Assembly (NCBI RefSeq): GCF_902459565.1
Contig: NZ_CABPSN010000007.1
Span: 186,001-250,000 of the forward strand
Direction of reading: 5' to 3'
Length of the DNA stretch: 64,000 nucleotides
Source of the DNA: Pandoraea aquatica
GTDB taxonomy: Bacteria > Pseudomonadota > Gammaproteobacteria > Burkholderiales > Burkholderiaceae
The stretch's first letter is position 1, and the number at the start of each line of letters is the position of its first letter. Under the pieces are notes generated by a model that saw only the letters and a program-made list of their open reading frames with translations, was not told the DNA's origin and did no database searches. This document shows, piece by piece, positions 14,307 through 23,099 of this stretch. The translations under genes were made by a program, and so were the position numbers.

Positions 14307-15680
14307 TCACAAATGCATCACGTCGGCGGATTTCTGTGTCGACGCCTGCGATGTGAGCGACGAGGACGACTGGGCGCGACGTGCATTGAGCAGTGCCGCG
14401 CCGGCATCGGCCAGACGTACGGCCTCTCGCGCGCGCTCGCACATGTCGCGCTCATAGGCGGTGATGGCTTGCCAGAGCGGCACGTGGCCGTGGGCGACCT
14501 CGCGCAGGTGCCGGGTCAGTTGCGCCGCGTCGCGCAACGCTGTGTTTGCACCGAGACCGCCGGCGGGGCTCATCGCGTGGACGGCATCGCCCAGCCCGGC
14601 GACGCCGTCGATCTGCCAGGGCAGCGGGCTGGCGGTGCTGCGCACGGGCGACACGCGCACCGTTTCCGGGACCGCGTGCGAGAACAGCGAGCCGAGATGC
14701 GGGTGCCATGACTGTGTCATCGACTCGATGCGCGCGAGTGGCATGGCGTCCGGCATTTCCGCACAGGTGTAGGCCGGGCCCAGCAGCGTTCGCGACGGAC
14801 CGATGAACGCCCAGTACAGGTAATCGGAGACCGGTGTGAGCGGCATTTCGCTGGGCGTGCTCACTGTAGATAGCGTCGCCGATACCACGGATGACGTATC
14901 GCCACGCGGCGGACGACGGAACAGCATCGCCTCGACGATGACGGCGAACCCGTCGGCAAACACGACCGTGCTGCCTTCCATCGTGGTGGCCTCGCCGTGG
15001 GCGTCCATCAGCACGAGCAGGGCGGTCGACAGGGGCGTCAGGCCATAGATGCAGATGTCGCCCGTCTCGCGAGGGGCCATGCCTGGCAACACGTATTCGC
15101 GAACGCGGGATTGCGTGCCGTCTGCCGCAATGACGAGCCCCGGCAAACTGTGCGTGCCGTCGTCGAAATGGGCGACACGACGTCCGTCGGCAATCGTGGT
15201 CGTGCGCGAGAACGATTTGCCGAAATGCACGCGATCGAGAATGCCGTCGAGCAGAATTTCGCGAAGGGTCTGGCGATGGACGCTGACGTCGCCCGGGATG
15301 TCGGGCACGTGCGGCGTCGGGCGCGCGGCGGCGGTCGCGGAGCGCTGGCGATGGTCGGTGACGGCCGAGTCGGTGTGTGCGTCGTGCCAGCTCGGCGGCA
15401 GGACGACCTTGGCGTCTTCGAGTTGTGGGGTGACGAAGCGCCCGCCCGCGCGCGCGACGGCCGCACGCTCGCGAACGCGGTCGATGCCGCCGTCGGGCAG
15501 GCACTCGTTCAGGGCGTCGAGGCCGTTGGCGTCGATGCGCAGGCGATATCCCTGGAAACGGGCGTCGGGCGCGGGATCCCGCTCGTAGACATCGAACGAA
15601 ATTCCCGCGCGGCGCAGACCCTGCGCCAGGCACAGGCCGCCCAGACCCGCGCCGATGATGGTGACGTGCAAGACAGACAT
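14307..15680 (-). CDS. FAD-dependent aromatic-type monooxygenase
   Basis: 457 residues. The FAD/ADP-binding motif GAGLGGLCLA starts at residue 10, ER (YERDP) follows at the end of strand 2, and the second FAD motif GD is at 364-365 (GLGDAVHAMSPAGGLGANTA). The protein fits the group A flavoprotein hydroxylases (PHBH fold), which use NAD(P)H and oxygen on aromatic or polyketide-like substrates. The stretch SVHRQTLREILL and the low-complexity Ser-rich tail (QSSSSLTSQAS) are also visible. It is divergent from the AraC gene with a dyad in the 116-base gap, and upstream of the NmrA-like gene. The substrate is unknown. Confidence 0.87.
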   Translation of the reverse strand: MSVLHVTIIGAGLGGLCLAQGLRRAGISFDVYERDPAPDARFQGYRLRIDANGLDALNECLPDGGIDRVRERAAVARAGGRFVTPQLEDAKVVLPPSWHDAHTDSAVTDHRQRSATAAARPTPHVPDIPGDVSVHRQTLREILLDGILDRVHFGKSFSRTTTIADGRRVAHFDDGTHSLPGLVIAADGTQSRVREYVLPGMAPRETGDICIYGLTPLSTALLVLMDAHGEATTMEGSTVVFADGFAVIVEAMLFRRPPRGDTSSVVSATLSTVSTPSEMPLTPVSDYLYWAFIGPSRTLLGPAYTCAEMPDAMPLARIESMTQSWHPHLGSLFSHAVPETVRVSPVRSTASPLPWQIDGVAGLGDAVHAMSPAGGLGANTALRDAAQLTRHLREVAHGHVPLWQAITAYERDMCERAREAVRLADAGAALLNARRAQSSSSLTSQASTQKSADVMHL

Positions 15681-15757
15681 GATTTCGATGGGCCGTCATG
15701 AGGCGGCCGGCAGTGGCACTTCGCTCATTGTCCGCGCGCTCGCGTGTGACCTGATAA

Positions 15758-15780
15758 CATTGTTTGGTCATAAAACAATG
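15758..15780. promoter_or_regulatory. Dyad operator candidate between FAD monooxygenase and AraC genes
   Basis: CATTGTTT (15758-15765) and AAACAATG (15773-15780) are perfect inverted arms around GGTCATA, 17 bases before the AraC start. It is a plausible binding site for the AraC protein itself or another regulator of the divergent pair. Confidence 0.45.
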
Positions 15781-15796
15781 CAAATCGGACAAACGT

Positions 15797-16693
15797 ATGA
15801 GCATTGATTCTCCCGACCTGTCGCGCAGGAAACCCGATGTGGGGCTGATGCAACTTGAAGACTCGCCGTTCGCCCGATACAAGCCGAACGACCGGCTCGA
15901 CGGTCCGCCCGTGTGGGCCTTCGGCGGGCGCGATCACGAGCGAAGTCTGTTCAGGATCGGCACGCGCGAGCTGGATTGGCATTCGCACGTCCGGGGACAA
16001 TTGTTCTGTATTCACGCGGGATTGGCGCACGTGCATACGCCGTTTGGCGCGTGGGTGTTGCCGCCGTACCGAGCGGGATGGATTCCGCCCGGCGTTACGC
16101 ATCGCGTGTCGCTATCGAGCGTGGTGAGCGGGTGGATCGTGCTGGTGACGCCAGCGGCTGCGACGACGTTGCCTTCCACGCCTTCCGTGGTGGGCGTGTC
16201 CGAGTTGCTGGCGGCGCTCGTCAAACGGGCCGTGTCTTGGGCGCTGCGGGACGTGCTGACGGACGAGGAGATGCGGCTTGCGCAGGTGCTGGTCGACGAG
16301 ATCGCGCGCGCGCCCGCCGAGCCGCTCGGGTTGCCGATGCCGACCGATGCGCGTGTGGCGCGTGTGGCGCGTGCCGTGCTCGACGATCTCGGTGGGCAGG
16401 CCTCGCTGGAGGCGCTGGCGCAGCATGCCGGGATGTCGTCGCGTACGGCGCGGCGCTTGTTCGTGGCGGAAACGGGAATGGGGTTCACGCAGTGGCGGCA
16501 ACAAGCGCGTCTGGTGAGTGCGTTAGAACGACTGGCAAACGGCGAGCCCGTCGGTACGATTGCCGACTCGCTCGGGTACTCGACCCCCAGCAATTTCATC
16601 GCCATGTTTCGGCGTGCCTTCGGTGAATCGCCAGGACGCTACTTTCGTCAGGTCGGGCCGCGTGTGCAGGCGGATGACGAGGAGGAAGCATGA
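15797..16693 (+). CDS. AraC-family transcriptional regulator with cupin sensor domain
   Basis: 298 residues from ATG 15797 ([10 protein letters not shown]); a longer frame begins at 15764 with a non-ATG codon inside the dyad and is unlikely. The N-terminal half is a cupin-like sensor domain ([29 protein letters not shown]). The C-terminal ~100 residues carry the two helix-turn-helix units of AraC proteins: [19 protein letters not shown] and [20 protein letters not shown] followed by [10 protein letters not shown]. This is the single-cupin group often controlling small oxidoreductase loci. It overlaps the following monooxygenase gene by 4 bases (ATGA) and is divergent from the FAD monooxygenase and NmrA genes, its likely targets. 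Confidence 0.92.
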   Translation: MSIDSPDLSRRKPDVGLMQLEDSPFARYKPNDRLDGPPVWAFGGRDHERSLFRIGTRELDWHSHVRGQLFCIHAGLAHVHTPFGAWVLPPYRAGWIPPGVTHRVSLSSVVSGWIVLVTPAAATTLPSTPSVVGVSELLAALVKRAVSWALRDVLTDEEMRLAQVLVDEIARAPAEPLGLPMPTDARVARVARAVLDDLGGQASLEALAQHAGMSSRTARRLFVAETGMGFTQWRQQARLVSALERLANGEPVGTIADSLGYSTPSNFIAMFRRAFGESPGRYFRQVGPRVQADDEEEA

Positions 16694-17829
16694 GCCCGGC
16701 AGAGACGGCATCACCGCCGCCGTTCTCCCCGACAAGGCACGTCGATACGCTCGTGATCGGTGGCGGGCAATCGGCGCTGGCGACGGCGTACTTCCTGCGT
16801 CGATGGCACGTGAGCTATCAGGTGCTGGACGATCAGCCGGCTGCGGGCGGCGCATGGCAACGAGCATGGCCGTCGCTGCAACTTTTTTCGCCGGCGCAAT
16901 GGTCGTCGCTGCCGGGGTGGCCCATGCGCGGCGGCGAGACGCATTACCCGTCGAGAGACGAGGTTGTGACGTACTTGCGTGAGTACGAAGCGCGTTATGA
17001 AGTGCCGGTGGAGCGTCCCGTGCGTGTGACGAATGTTGTCGCGCAGGCAGACGGATTGCGGGTGAGCACTGACCGTGGTGACTGGCTGGCCCGCACGGTG
17101 ATCAGTGCGACGGGGTCATGGCGTTCACCGTACGTGCCGTCCTATCCGGGGCAGGAAGTGTTCGGCGGACTTCAGATGCATTCGGCGGAATATACAGGCG
17201 CGCAGGGGCTGCAAGGGCAGCGCGTGCTGGTCGTCGGTGGCGGCAATTCGGGGGCGCAGATCTACGCCGAAGTGTCGCGGGTGAGCGAGGCGACCTGGGT
17301 CACGCTAAGTCCACCGTCCTACTTGCCGGACGATGTCGACGGGCGCGTGTTGTTCGAACGTGCCACGGCGCGCTGGCAGGCCGTGCAGCACGGCTTGCCG
17401 GACCCGTATCCCGACAGCGGGCTGGCGCACATCGTCATGGTCCCATCGGTGCTTGAGGCGCGCTCGCGCGGGGTGCTGCGCACGGTGCGTCCGTTCTCGC
17501 GATTCGTCGAGGACGGTGTCGTCTGGGAAGACGGCACGCATACACCGGTCGACGTTGTCGTCTGGTGCACGGGATTCCGGCCTTCGCTGGGTCATTTGCG
17601 CGGTCTGGGCATTGCGCAGGCCGACGGGCGGATTCGCGTCGCCGGGACAAGGAGCGTTGACGAAGCGAGACTGTGGCTGGTTGGCTACGGCGAGTGGACG
17701 GGGTATGCATCCGCGACGCTGATCGGGGTGATGCGAAGCGCGCGGGCGACGGCGCAGGAGATCGTCACCCACCTTGCTGCGCCCGTGTCGTCGACTACGC
17801 AGCGCCGAAAGCACAGCACGGCGGGATAG
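16690..17829 (+). CDS. Flavin-containing monooxygenase (CzcO/ArsO-like)
   Basis: 379 residues. The FAD motif [17 protein letters not shown] is near residues 19-35, [19 protein letters not shown] follows, and the NADPH motif [17 protein letters not shown] lies near 178-194. [14 protein letters not shown] (about 290-303) matches the ATG-containing motif zone of the family. These single-component flavoproteins oxygenate N-, S- or ketone substrates, and members in Burkholderiaceae are often labelled as CzcO-like. It is translationally coupled to the AraC gene by the ATGA overlap, so it is probably part of its regulon. Substrate unknown. Confidence 0.87.
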   Translation: MSPAETASPPPFSPTRHVDTLVIGGGQSALATAYFLRRWHVSYQVLDDQPAAGGAWQRAWPSLQLFSPAQWSSLPGWPMRGGETHYPSRDEVVTYLREYEARYEVPVERPVRVTNVVAQADGLRVSTDRGDWLARTVISATGSWRSPYVPSYPGQEVFGGLQMHSAEYTGAQGLQGQRVLVVGGGNSGAQIYAEVSRVSEATWVTLSPPSYLPDDVDGRVLFERATARWQAVQHGLPDPYPDSGLAHIVMVPSVLEARSRGVLRTVRPFSRFVEDGVVWEDGTHTPVDVVVWCTGFRPSLGHLRGLGIAQADGRIRVAGTRSVDEARLWLVGYGEWTGYASATLIGVMRSARATAQEIVTHLAAPVSSTTQRRKHSTAG

Positions 17830-17983
17830 AGTGGTTCTCATGCAGTGGCGGACGCGAGCGGGGCGGAGCCGGATGATCGCAAAAAAAGCCGCATATTTCG
17901 CACGAAAGCGCCTTCACTGCACATCGTTTATCCAACGTGTCGACGCCTGCCAGGTGAGGGCTTCGATGCGACAGAAGGTGCAG

Positions 17984-18520
17984 ATGAAGATGGGAACACT
18001 CCGGAAAATTGATTCACGTATTACACGGTTCAAAGTGGGGCACGCGGATGCCCGGCACAAGCACGATGAGATGCGGTTGCATGAAAGAATCGCGTCAGTC
18101 GAGGCAGTACTGCCGACGCTGGCGACCAAGGAAGATCTCGCTAGGGAGATCGGTACCGTTCGTGCCGAGATACATCGCGAAGTCGGCGGCCTTAGAAGTG
18201 AGATGCATCAGGAGTTTGGAAAGGTGCGGCAGGAGATGCATCGGGGGCTCGGAGAGTTGCGGCAAGAGATGCATCGGGGGCTCGGAGAGTTGCGGCAGGA
18301 GATGCATCAGGGGTTTGGAGAGATACATCGAGAGTTTGGCAAAGTTCGCAGCGAAATTGCAGGCGAGATCGCGTCGGTCAGATCGGACATGCACGCGCTG
18401 GGTACGGGGTTGCACCGCGAACTACAGGCGTTGACGTGGCGACTGATCGGCACGATCGTGACGGTCGGCACGGCGCTTGTCGCCGCGACGCACTTTCTCT
18501 CGAAGATCAGCCCACCGTAG
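17984..18520 (+). CDS. Coiled-coil protein with hendecad repeats and C-terminal membrane anchor
   Basis: 178 residues from ATG 17984, chosen for GAAGG at 5-base spacing; the frame is open upstream to 17774, but that part is poor in protein-like features. The middle part is a long helix with four 11-residue repeats (MHQEFGKVRQE, MHRGLGELRQE twice, MHQGFGEIHRE), preceded by LATKEDLAREIGTVRAEIHRE. Near the C terminus a hydrophobic segment (LIGTIVTVGTALVAATHF) looks like a single membrane span. Similar small coiled-coil, tail-anchored proteins (DUF1640/CCDC90-like in style) are common in Burkholderiales and phages, with no settled function. It may oligomerise at the inner membrane. Confidence 0.65.
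   Translation: MKMGTLRKIDSRITRFKVGHADARHKHDEMRLHERIASVEAVLPTLATKEDLAREIGTVRAEIHREVGGLRSEMHQEFGKVRQEMHRGLGELRQEMHRGLGELRQEMHQGFGEIHREFGKVRSEIAGEIASVRSDMHALGTGLHRELQALTWRLIGTIVTVGTALVAATHFLSKISPP
18203..18334 (+). repeat. Four tandem 33-base in-frame repeats
   Basis: Units at 18203-18235, 18236-18268, 18269-18301 and 18302-18334 each begin ATGCATC and encode 11 residues. Units 2 and 3 differ by a single base, suggesting recent slippage or duplication. Confidence 0.9.
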
Positions 18521-18633
18521 TCGCCGACGTGGCGCGCACCGAGAGGGCGGGATCGCCGCCGAAACGGTGCGCCGGTTGTCGATGCTCAGGCCCCCATTCG
18601 GGCGAGCCCTATGGGATCGTCTGCCAACAAGGA

Positions 18634-18657
18634 CGGCCTGCCGCACACGGCAGGCCG
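18634..18657. terminator. GC-rich hairpin between convergent genes
   Basis: CGGCCTGCCG and CGGCAGGCCG are perfect 10-base arms around CACA. It lies between the coiled-coil gene and the opposing small gene. There is no U tract, but it is probably a bidirectional terminator. Confidence 0.5.
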
Positions 18658-18667
18658 CTCGTCTCGA

Positions 18668-18988
18668 TCAGCCCATAAGTTTCGGTCGCTTGCCGGGGCC
18701 CGGCGAATGGAGCACGCGGCAAGGACTGACGAACTTGTCGCATGCCACGGCAGCTTGCGCGAACGTTTCGAAGTAGATCGCGTGATCGTCGTCGGTCACG
18801 TGCGCTTTTTCAATTTCCGAAGCCGCTTCGTTCCACGCCAGTCCCAGATATTCCCCGTGGTCATGAAACCACACCACGTAGCCTTGCCGGGCTAACGATT
18901 TCGGCACGTTCAGTGTTTTGCAGCTCTTGCGATTCTTCTTGACGACGTCGCTGCTCTTCTCGGTCTTCGCGTCTTTAGAAGCGCTCAT
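18668..18988 (-). CDS. Small hypothetical protein
   Basis: 106 residues from ATG 18988, which has GGGAGA 5 bases upstream; an open stretch of 24 codons before it is probably not translated. The N terminus is Lys/Ser-rich (MSASKDAKTEKSSDVVKKNR), then a compact domain follows with KTLNVPKSLARQGYVVWFHD, LGLAWNEAASEIEKAHVTDD and IYFETFAQAAVACDKFV. No family recognised. Base composition is lower in GC than the core genes, and it lies in the accessory-looking stretch between the monooxygenase and tRNA-Leu. Confidence 0.5.
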   Translation of the reverse strand: MSASKDAKTEKSSDVVKKNRKSCKTLNVPKSLARQGYVVWFHDHGEYLGLAWNEAASEIEKAHVTDDDHAIYFETFAQAAVACDKFVSPCRVLHSPGPGKRPKLMG

Positions 18989-19615
18989 GAAGGTCTCCCA
19001 TGAATGTACGGTTAGGGTGTTTTCATGATGGCAGGAGTGAAGTGACGTGAGTTTCAGCATCGTCCGAATCGTTCTGCCTGATCGCTGTCACGCGCAAGGC
19101 TTCGGCGCTTTTCCCAATTGAACAAGCAAACCCTGTGAGCGCGTCGATCCATGTGCTACGCGGTGTTCCGCGTGGTGCGAGAGATCCGACGAGGACTGTG
19201 CCGCGTTCGATGCGAGATCTCCGGGCTATCAAGCGATTCGGAAATTACGTGATGCCAAGTGGGCAGCGACCTGATTGCCGAGCCGTAGCCAACGGACCTG
19301 ACGAAATCTGTACGTCCCGTACGTGAAATGGGGCCACACGGCGCTGTCACTGCGTCACGCCAACCGTCGGCACACGTGCCCTCCCGGTGGCGCGAGCACG
19401 CCGATGAGCGAACCATAGAATCCGCTTCCCTCGTTACGCGTGTAACTTAGGGAAACAAAAAAATCGTTTAGGGATGCTCTTCTCGAAATGCCGAAGCCGT
19501 CGCAACGACGGCGGGGACACACGGCGACCTTGCCGCAAGGCGAAGCTCTGAGAGAAATGGGGTCATCGAACCGGTTCAGACCAGATATCTCCGAGTTCAC
19601 GAAAGTCGCCGCATC
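18989..19615. other. 627-base region without a credible gene
   Basis: Short open frames here have no protein-like character. Visible features are an A-rich run near 19456-19463 and a small hairpin GCCGTCG/CGACGGC with a 3-base loop (19496-19512). It probably holds promoters for the divergent small gene and the glutaminase-like gene, or is eroded sequence. Confidence 0.4.
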
Positions 19616-21250
19616 ATGAAAATTTTACCTTCTGTCCCACGGATTTCCGTGGATGACGTTGCTTCTGTGCACCCTCAAACTTGTCGGACAGGCGACGTTC
19701 ATCACGCGATGGCCGCCGATCTGGTGCGCATTCGAAACGCTTGCGAAGGTATGCAAGCGGGTATTTCGCCCTCGGCTGTATATAAAAAAGCATTCGTCGT
19801 GGATGCCGCGCTTCTGAACGAGGTCATTCGTTCGCGGACCTCGCCCGCTGGCAAAGGACGTCCTGTCCTGGGCATTCCCGGTACGAATCCGTGTACCGAA
19901 AAGCGCGCCATCTCGTTGATGGACACGCGCACCGGACAGATCGTCAGTGTTGGCGATGCCCATCACCGCTTTTCGCAGCAGAGCATGTCGAAGCCGACGG
20001 CGATGGCACTGGCAATTCAGTTGATGGGCGGTCGTCCCGAGCGCTACGGCCGATATATCGGGATGCAGGCATCAGCGCTTCCCTATAACGATGCAACGCT
20101 CGCGCCCGATGGCCGTCCGTTCAATTCAAGTGTCAATATCGGCGCGCTCGCAACATGGATGCTGATCCAGATTCACACGCCGCAGGGACGCGACCCGTTC
20201 GAAGGCTTTCTCTCAATGATGAAGTCGTTGACGGGAAATTCGGGGCTGACCGTCAATGAAGCCATGGCCATTGGAGAGTTCGACTTCTGCCCGCCCGACC
20301 AGACGACGAGTCGCAATCGGCAATTGCTGGCGACGCTGGATGCGTCGGGATTTGTGGATGACGACAGCCTGACGATTTATGCGGTGCGCAAGTATGGCAA
20401 CACGCTTGTTAACGCCAACTCGACACGTGACGGCCGACTGACGCCCGAGTTCGCACGGTCGTGCAGGCGAGCGCTTTCCGAAGACGCTTTTCTTAGCTAT
20501 TGCAGGGCCTGCGCGGTGATGGTGAACACGGAGGACATGGCGAATGTTGCCGCGGTGTTTCGCAGTGGTGGCGTGCAGGTCGATGTGGAGAACGGGACGC
20601 GCAGGCAAATCCTGCCTGCCTCGATTGCGAACTATGTTCGATGCTCGAGCGACATCAGTGGCAGCTATGAAGAGTCGGGGACGCAGTTCAGGAAAAACGC
20701 ATTCGGTGGAAAGACGGGCGTCGACGGAGGCATTTTCGGCAGTCTTTACCGACATGCAAATCTCGTCGTGGCGACGCATCACGCTGACTTGAACCCCGCG
20801 GGGAATTCCGGTGAAGGGCAAAAATGGATCGGTACACTGAACAAGCTGAACTTGGTGATGCCTTCAAAGCGACGCGCGACGTCGGGAATGGCGCGAGGGT
20901 TGATGCGTGCGCGACTGATGGCGGAGCAGCTGCCGTCTTATGCCCTTGGACCGTCTCCGCGTGAAATGGACGCGATGCTTCAAGCGGAGATGACCGCGCA
21001 GACGCGTCGCGCACTCACGGATGCCATGCCGGTCGTCGATGGAGAGAGGCGGGACTTCTATGCGAAAACGCCGAGCATCCGCAAGGCGAAGGGCGTTGCC
21101 GTCGACGGCACACAAGTGCTGTTGGCGCCTGACATTCACGGCAGGATGAAGCGGTACTACCACATGGCTCAAGACCGGCACGCGCTGGAGAAGATTGTCG
21201 TGGTCGACGAGACATCGAGGTCGGGGAATGCCGCGCGGGATGAGGACTGA
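19616..21250 (+). CDS. Extended, divergent glutaminase-like protein (serine beta-lactamase fold)
   Basis: 544 residues, against ~305-330 for usual GlsA enzymes. The central region matches glutaminase in order: FSQQSMSKPTAMAL with the Ser123-x-x-Lys126 catalytic pair, PFNSSVNIGALAT (equivalent to PFINAGAI), CAVMVNTEDMANVAAVFRSG, ISGSYEESG (Tyr351 region), FGGKTGVDGGIFG (equivalent to the SGVGGG motif) and LNPAGNSGEGQKWIGTL. Catalytic positions therefore look kept, so it may hydrolyse glutamine or deamidate a protein glutamine. Residues 1-55 are extra, and ~130 residues after 412 form a basic, helical-looking extension with no match I know. There is no signal peptide. It stands alone next to tRNA-Leu. 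A secreted deamidase-type effector is possible but unproven. Confidence 0.75.
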   Translation: MKILPSVPRISVDDVASVHPQTCRTGDVHHAMAADLVRIRNACEGMQAGISPSAVYKKAFVVDAALLNEVIRSRTSPAGKGRPVLGIPGTNPCTEKRAISLMDTRTGQIVSVGDAHHRFSQQSMSKPTAMALAIQLMGGRPERYGRYIGMQASALPYNDATLAPDGRPFNSSVNIGALATWMLIQIHTPQGRDPFEGFLSMMKSLTGNSGLTVNEAMAIGEFDFCPPDQTTSRNRQLLATLDASGFVDDDSLTIYAVRKYGNTLVNANSTRDGRLTPEFARSCRRALSEDAFLSYCRACAVMVNTEDMANVAAVFRSGGVQVDVENGTRRQILPASIANYVRCSSDISGSYEESGTQFRKNAFGGKTGVDGGIFGSLYRHANLVVATHHADLNPAGNSGEGQKWIGTLNKLNLVMPSKRRATSGMARGLMRARLMAEQLPSYALGPSPREMDAMLQAEMTAQTRRALTDAMPVVDGERRDFYAKTPSIRKAKGVAVDGTQVLLAPDIHGRMKRYYHMAQDRHALEKIVVVDETSRSGNAARDED

Positions 21251-21332
21251 GCCGTCGGACGAGACGAATGAATGCGTGGCTACGCCAGATTTATGCTAAA
21301 TCGAGGGGGTGCACTGATGGAGTTAGGTCTTG

Positions 21333-21417
21333 TGGTGCCCAGGGCCGGAATCGAACCGGCACGCCTTGCGGCGGGGGATTTTGAGTCCCCTGCGTCTACC
21401 AATTTCACCACCTGGGC
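21333..21417 (-). tRNA. tRNA-Leu (anticodon CAA)
   Basis: On the minus strand the 85-base sequence starts GCCCAGGTGGTGAAATTGGT and ends with encoded CCA. The acceptor stem GCCCAGG pairs with CCTGGGC, the anticodon loop is CTCAAAA (anticodon CAA) on a GGGGA/TCCCC stem, a long variable arm (GCCGCAAGGCG) marks a class II tRNA, and the T arm is GCCGGTTCGATTCCGGC. Confidence 0.97.
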
Positions 21418-21544
21418 GGGTGTGCGGGCACCGAACGGTGTCGCAGCGTGAGACGTTCGATAAACCTCACGGCTCACCGGACGAAGGCGAGATTATGACC
21501 GAAATTTTCTTCCGCCACAAGCCCGCCCCAACAGCTTTGCGTCA

Positions 21545-21579
21545 CCGGTGCTGCCAAACCTCTGGCCTGACAGCACCGG
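21545..21579 (-). terminator. Hairpin after the binding-protein gene
   Basis: CCGGTGCTG (21545-21553) and CAGCACCGG (21571-21579) are perfect arms around a 17-base loop, 22 bases past the stop of the minus-strand binding-protein gene. No U tract. Confidence 0.4.
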
Positions 21580-21600
21580 CAATCTTCCCGGTGTCCGGTT

Positions 21601-22770
21601 TCAGTCGGAGACGTAGACGAACTTGCCGTTCTTGATCTGTCCCATCACCCCGGCGCGCTGATCCAGACCAACGTGGTCCTGCGGGCTCAGATTCATGATG
21701 CCGTTGGGGATCGCGAGGTTATGCGTCGATTCCAGCGCGTCGCGCAATGCCACCCGGAACGCGGGCGTACCCGGCGCCGCAATCTTGGCGGCGCGCGGCA
21801 CGGCGTCGTTGAGCAGATCCCATACACCGTATGCATCCGCCGCGAACTGGGTCACGGTGTCCGGGCCGTACTTCGCTTCGTACTTTTTCGTGAACGCGAG
21901 CGCTGCCTTGCGGGCCGGATGTCCGTCCGGCAGCGTCTTGGCGACAACGCCCGGCTGCGTCGGGAACAGGGTGCCCTCGACGTCCTTACCGCCTACACGG
22001 ACGAAGTCGTACGTCGCGATACCGTGCGTCTGATAAATCTTGCCTGCGTAGCCGCGCTCCTGGAGCGTGCGCTGCGGCAGGGCAGCCGGCGTGCCTGAAC
22101 CTGCGACCAGAATGGCGTCAGGCTTGGCCGACATCAGCTTCAGCGCCTGCCCGGTCACGCTCGTATCGGTCCGGTTGAAGCGCTCCTGCGCCACGATCTG
22201 CAACTTGCGAAGTGCGGCGAACTTCGAAAATTCTTTTAGCCAGCTATCGCCATAGGCGTCCGCAAATCCGATGAAGCCCACCGTCTTCACGCCATGGTTG
22301 GCCATGTAACGCGTCATCACGTCGGCCATGGCCGAATCGTTGGCGGCCATCTTGAAGGCCCAGCGACGTTTGGCGTCCTGCGGCTCTACCGCCACGGCTG
22401 ATCCGATCAGCGTGATCATCGGCGTTTCCGCTTCGGAGATCGGGTCGAGCATGGCCAGTGCGCTCGGCGTGATGTTCGGGCCGACGATCACATCCACCTT
22501 GTTTTCGCTGATGAGCTTGCGCGTGTTTTTCACCGCCGTGCCGGGATCGGATGCGTCGTCAAGAAAGATGTAATGCACCTTCTGGCCGCCGATCTGATCA
22601 GGCCAAAGCTGCATGGCGTTCTTGCTGGCGATGCCGATAGCGGCCGCCGGACCCGTCGAGGACAGGTCGATGCCAACGGTGAGGTCGGCTCGGGCCGCTG
22701 TCACCACGCCGGACAACGTCAGAGCAAGCAAAACACCCGACAGGCGGATGCCGCGAAGAGGTGAGCGCAT
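21601..22770 (-). CDS. ABC transporter periplasmic substrate-binding protein (branched-chain amino acid/LivJ type)
   Basis: 389 residues from ATG 22770, which has AGGAGA at 4-base spacing; the longer frame to 22809 lacks this. A Sec signal peptide (LSGVLLALTLSGVVTAARA) is followed by DLTVGIDLSSTGPAAAIG, which is the typical start of Leu/Ile/Val-type type I binding proteins (Peripla_BP_6). Further typical segments are VDVIVGPNITPSALAM, GFIGFADAYGDSWLKEF and the DHVGLDQRAGVMGQIKNGKF tail. The substrate is probably an amino acid, amide or aromatic acid. No permease or ATPase genes lie nearby, so it is an orphan here and must use components encoded elsewhere. Confidence 0.9.
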   Translation of the reverse strand: MRSPLRGIRLSGVLLALTLSGVVTAARADLTVGIDLSSTGPAAAIGIASKNAMQLWPDQIGGQKVHYIFLDDASDPGTAVKNTRKLISENKVDVIVGPNITPSALAMLDPISEAETPMITLIGSAVAVEPQDAKRRWAFKMAANDSAMADVMTRYMANHGVKTVGFIGFADAYGDSWLKEFSKFAALRKLQIVAQERFNRTDTSVTGQALKLMSAKPDAILVAGSGTPAALPQRTLQERGYAGKIYQTHGIATYDFVRVGGKDVEGTLFPTQPGVVAKTLPDGHPARKAALAFTKKYEAKYGPDTVTQFAADAYGVWDLLNDAVPRAAKIAAPGTPAFRVALRDALESTHNLAIPNGIMNLSPQDHVGLDQRAGVMGQIKNGKFVYVSD

Positions 22771-23099
22771 GAGGTCTCCTTTTGGTCGAATCGCGTAAGC
22801 ATACCGCACCGCCTGCGTCAGACCAGCACGGAAAAATACTCCCCGATTCGTGTCGTGACGCTGGCCGTCGACTTGCCTCGATCACACCGCGAACCGAGTG
22901 AATCATTCAACGACCGGTTGTTATATGAAATTTAAAAATATCTTTGACGAAAGCTTGTTGTGTGTTTTAGTGTTTATTGAAATTGACTTTAATTGAGTAA
23001 TTAATTGGTAATTAAAATTACTTGGCTTATATTATTTTGGTGTTTTTGAAAATTAAATATCGCTGAATTTCATTCTCGTGTCCGGAGAGCGAACAGCCA
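22771..23099. promoter_or_regulatory. 329-base AT-rich intergenic region ahead of the barrel operon
   Basis: 22915-23060 is strikingly AT-rich (long A/T runs, several TAATTA elements). A reasonable sigma70-type promoter is TTGGTA (23005-23010), 17-base spacer, TATATT (23028-23033), reading toward the operon starting at 23100. Such AT-rich stretches can bind H-NS-like silencers. It also holds the divergent promoter of the binding-protein gene. Confidence 0.45.

Noticed and set aside
19135-19326. 63-codon frame in the gap before the glutaminase-like gene
   Set aside because: No ribosome binding site and no protein-like pattern.
19560-19616. TTCA-N17-TTCA pattern before the glutaminase-like gene, reminiscent of hrpII/PIP boxes (TTCG-N16-TTCG)
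   Set aside because: The spacing is one base too long and the fourth base is wrong, so it does not meet the consensus. No proper TTCG-N16-TTCG was found upstream of the other effector-like genes either.
21280-21477. Short frames across the tRNA-Leu locus
   Set aside because: They overlap the tRNA completely and cannot be genes.
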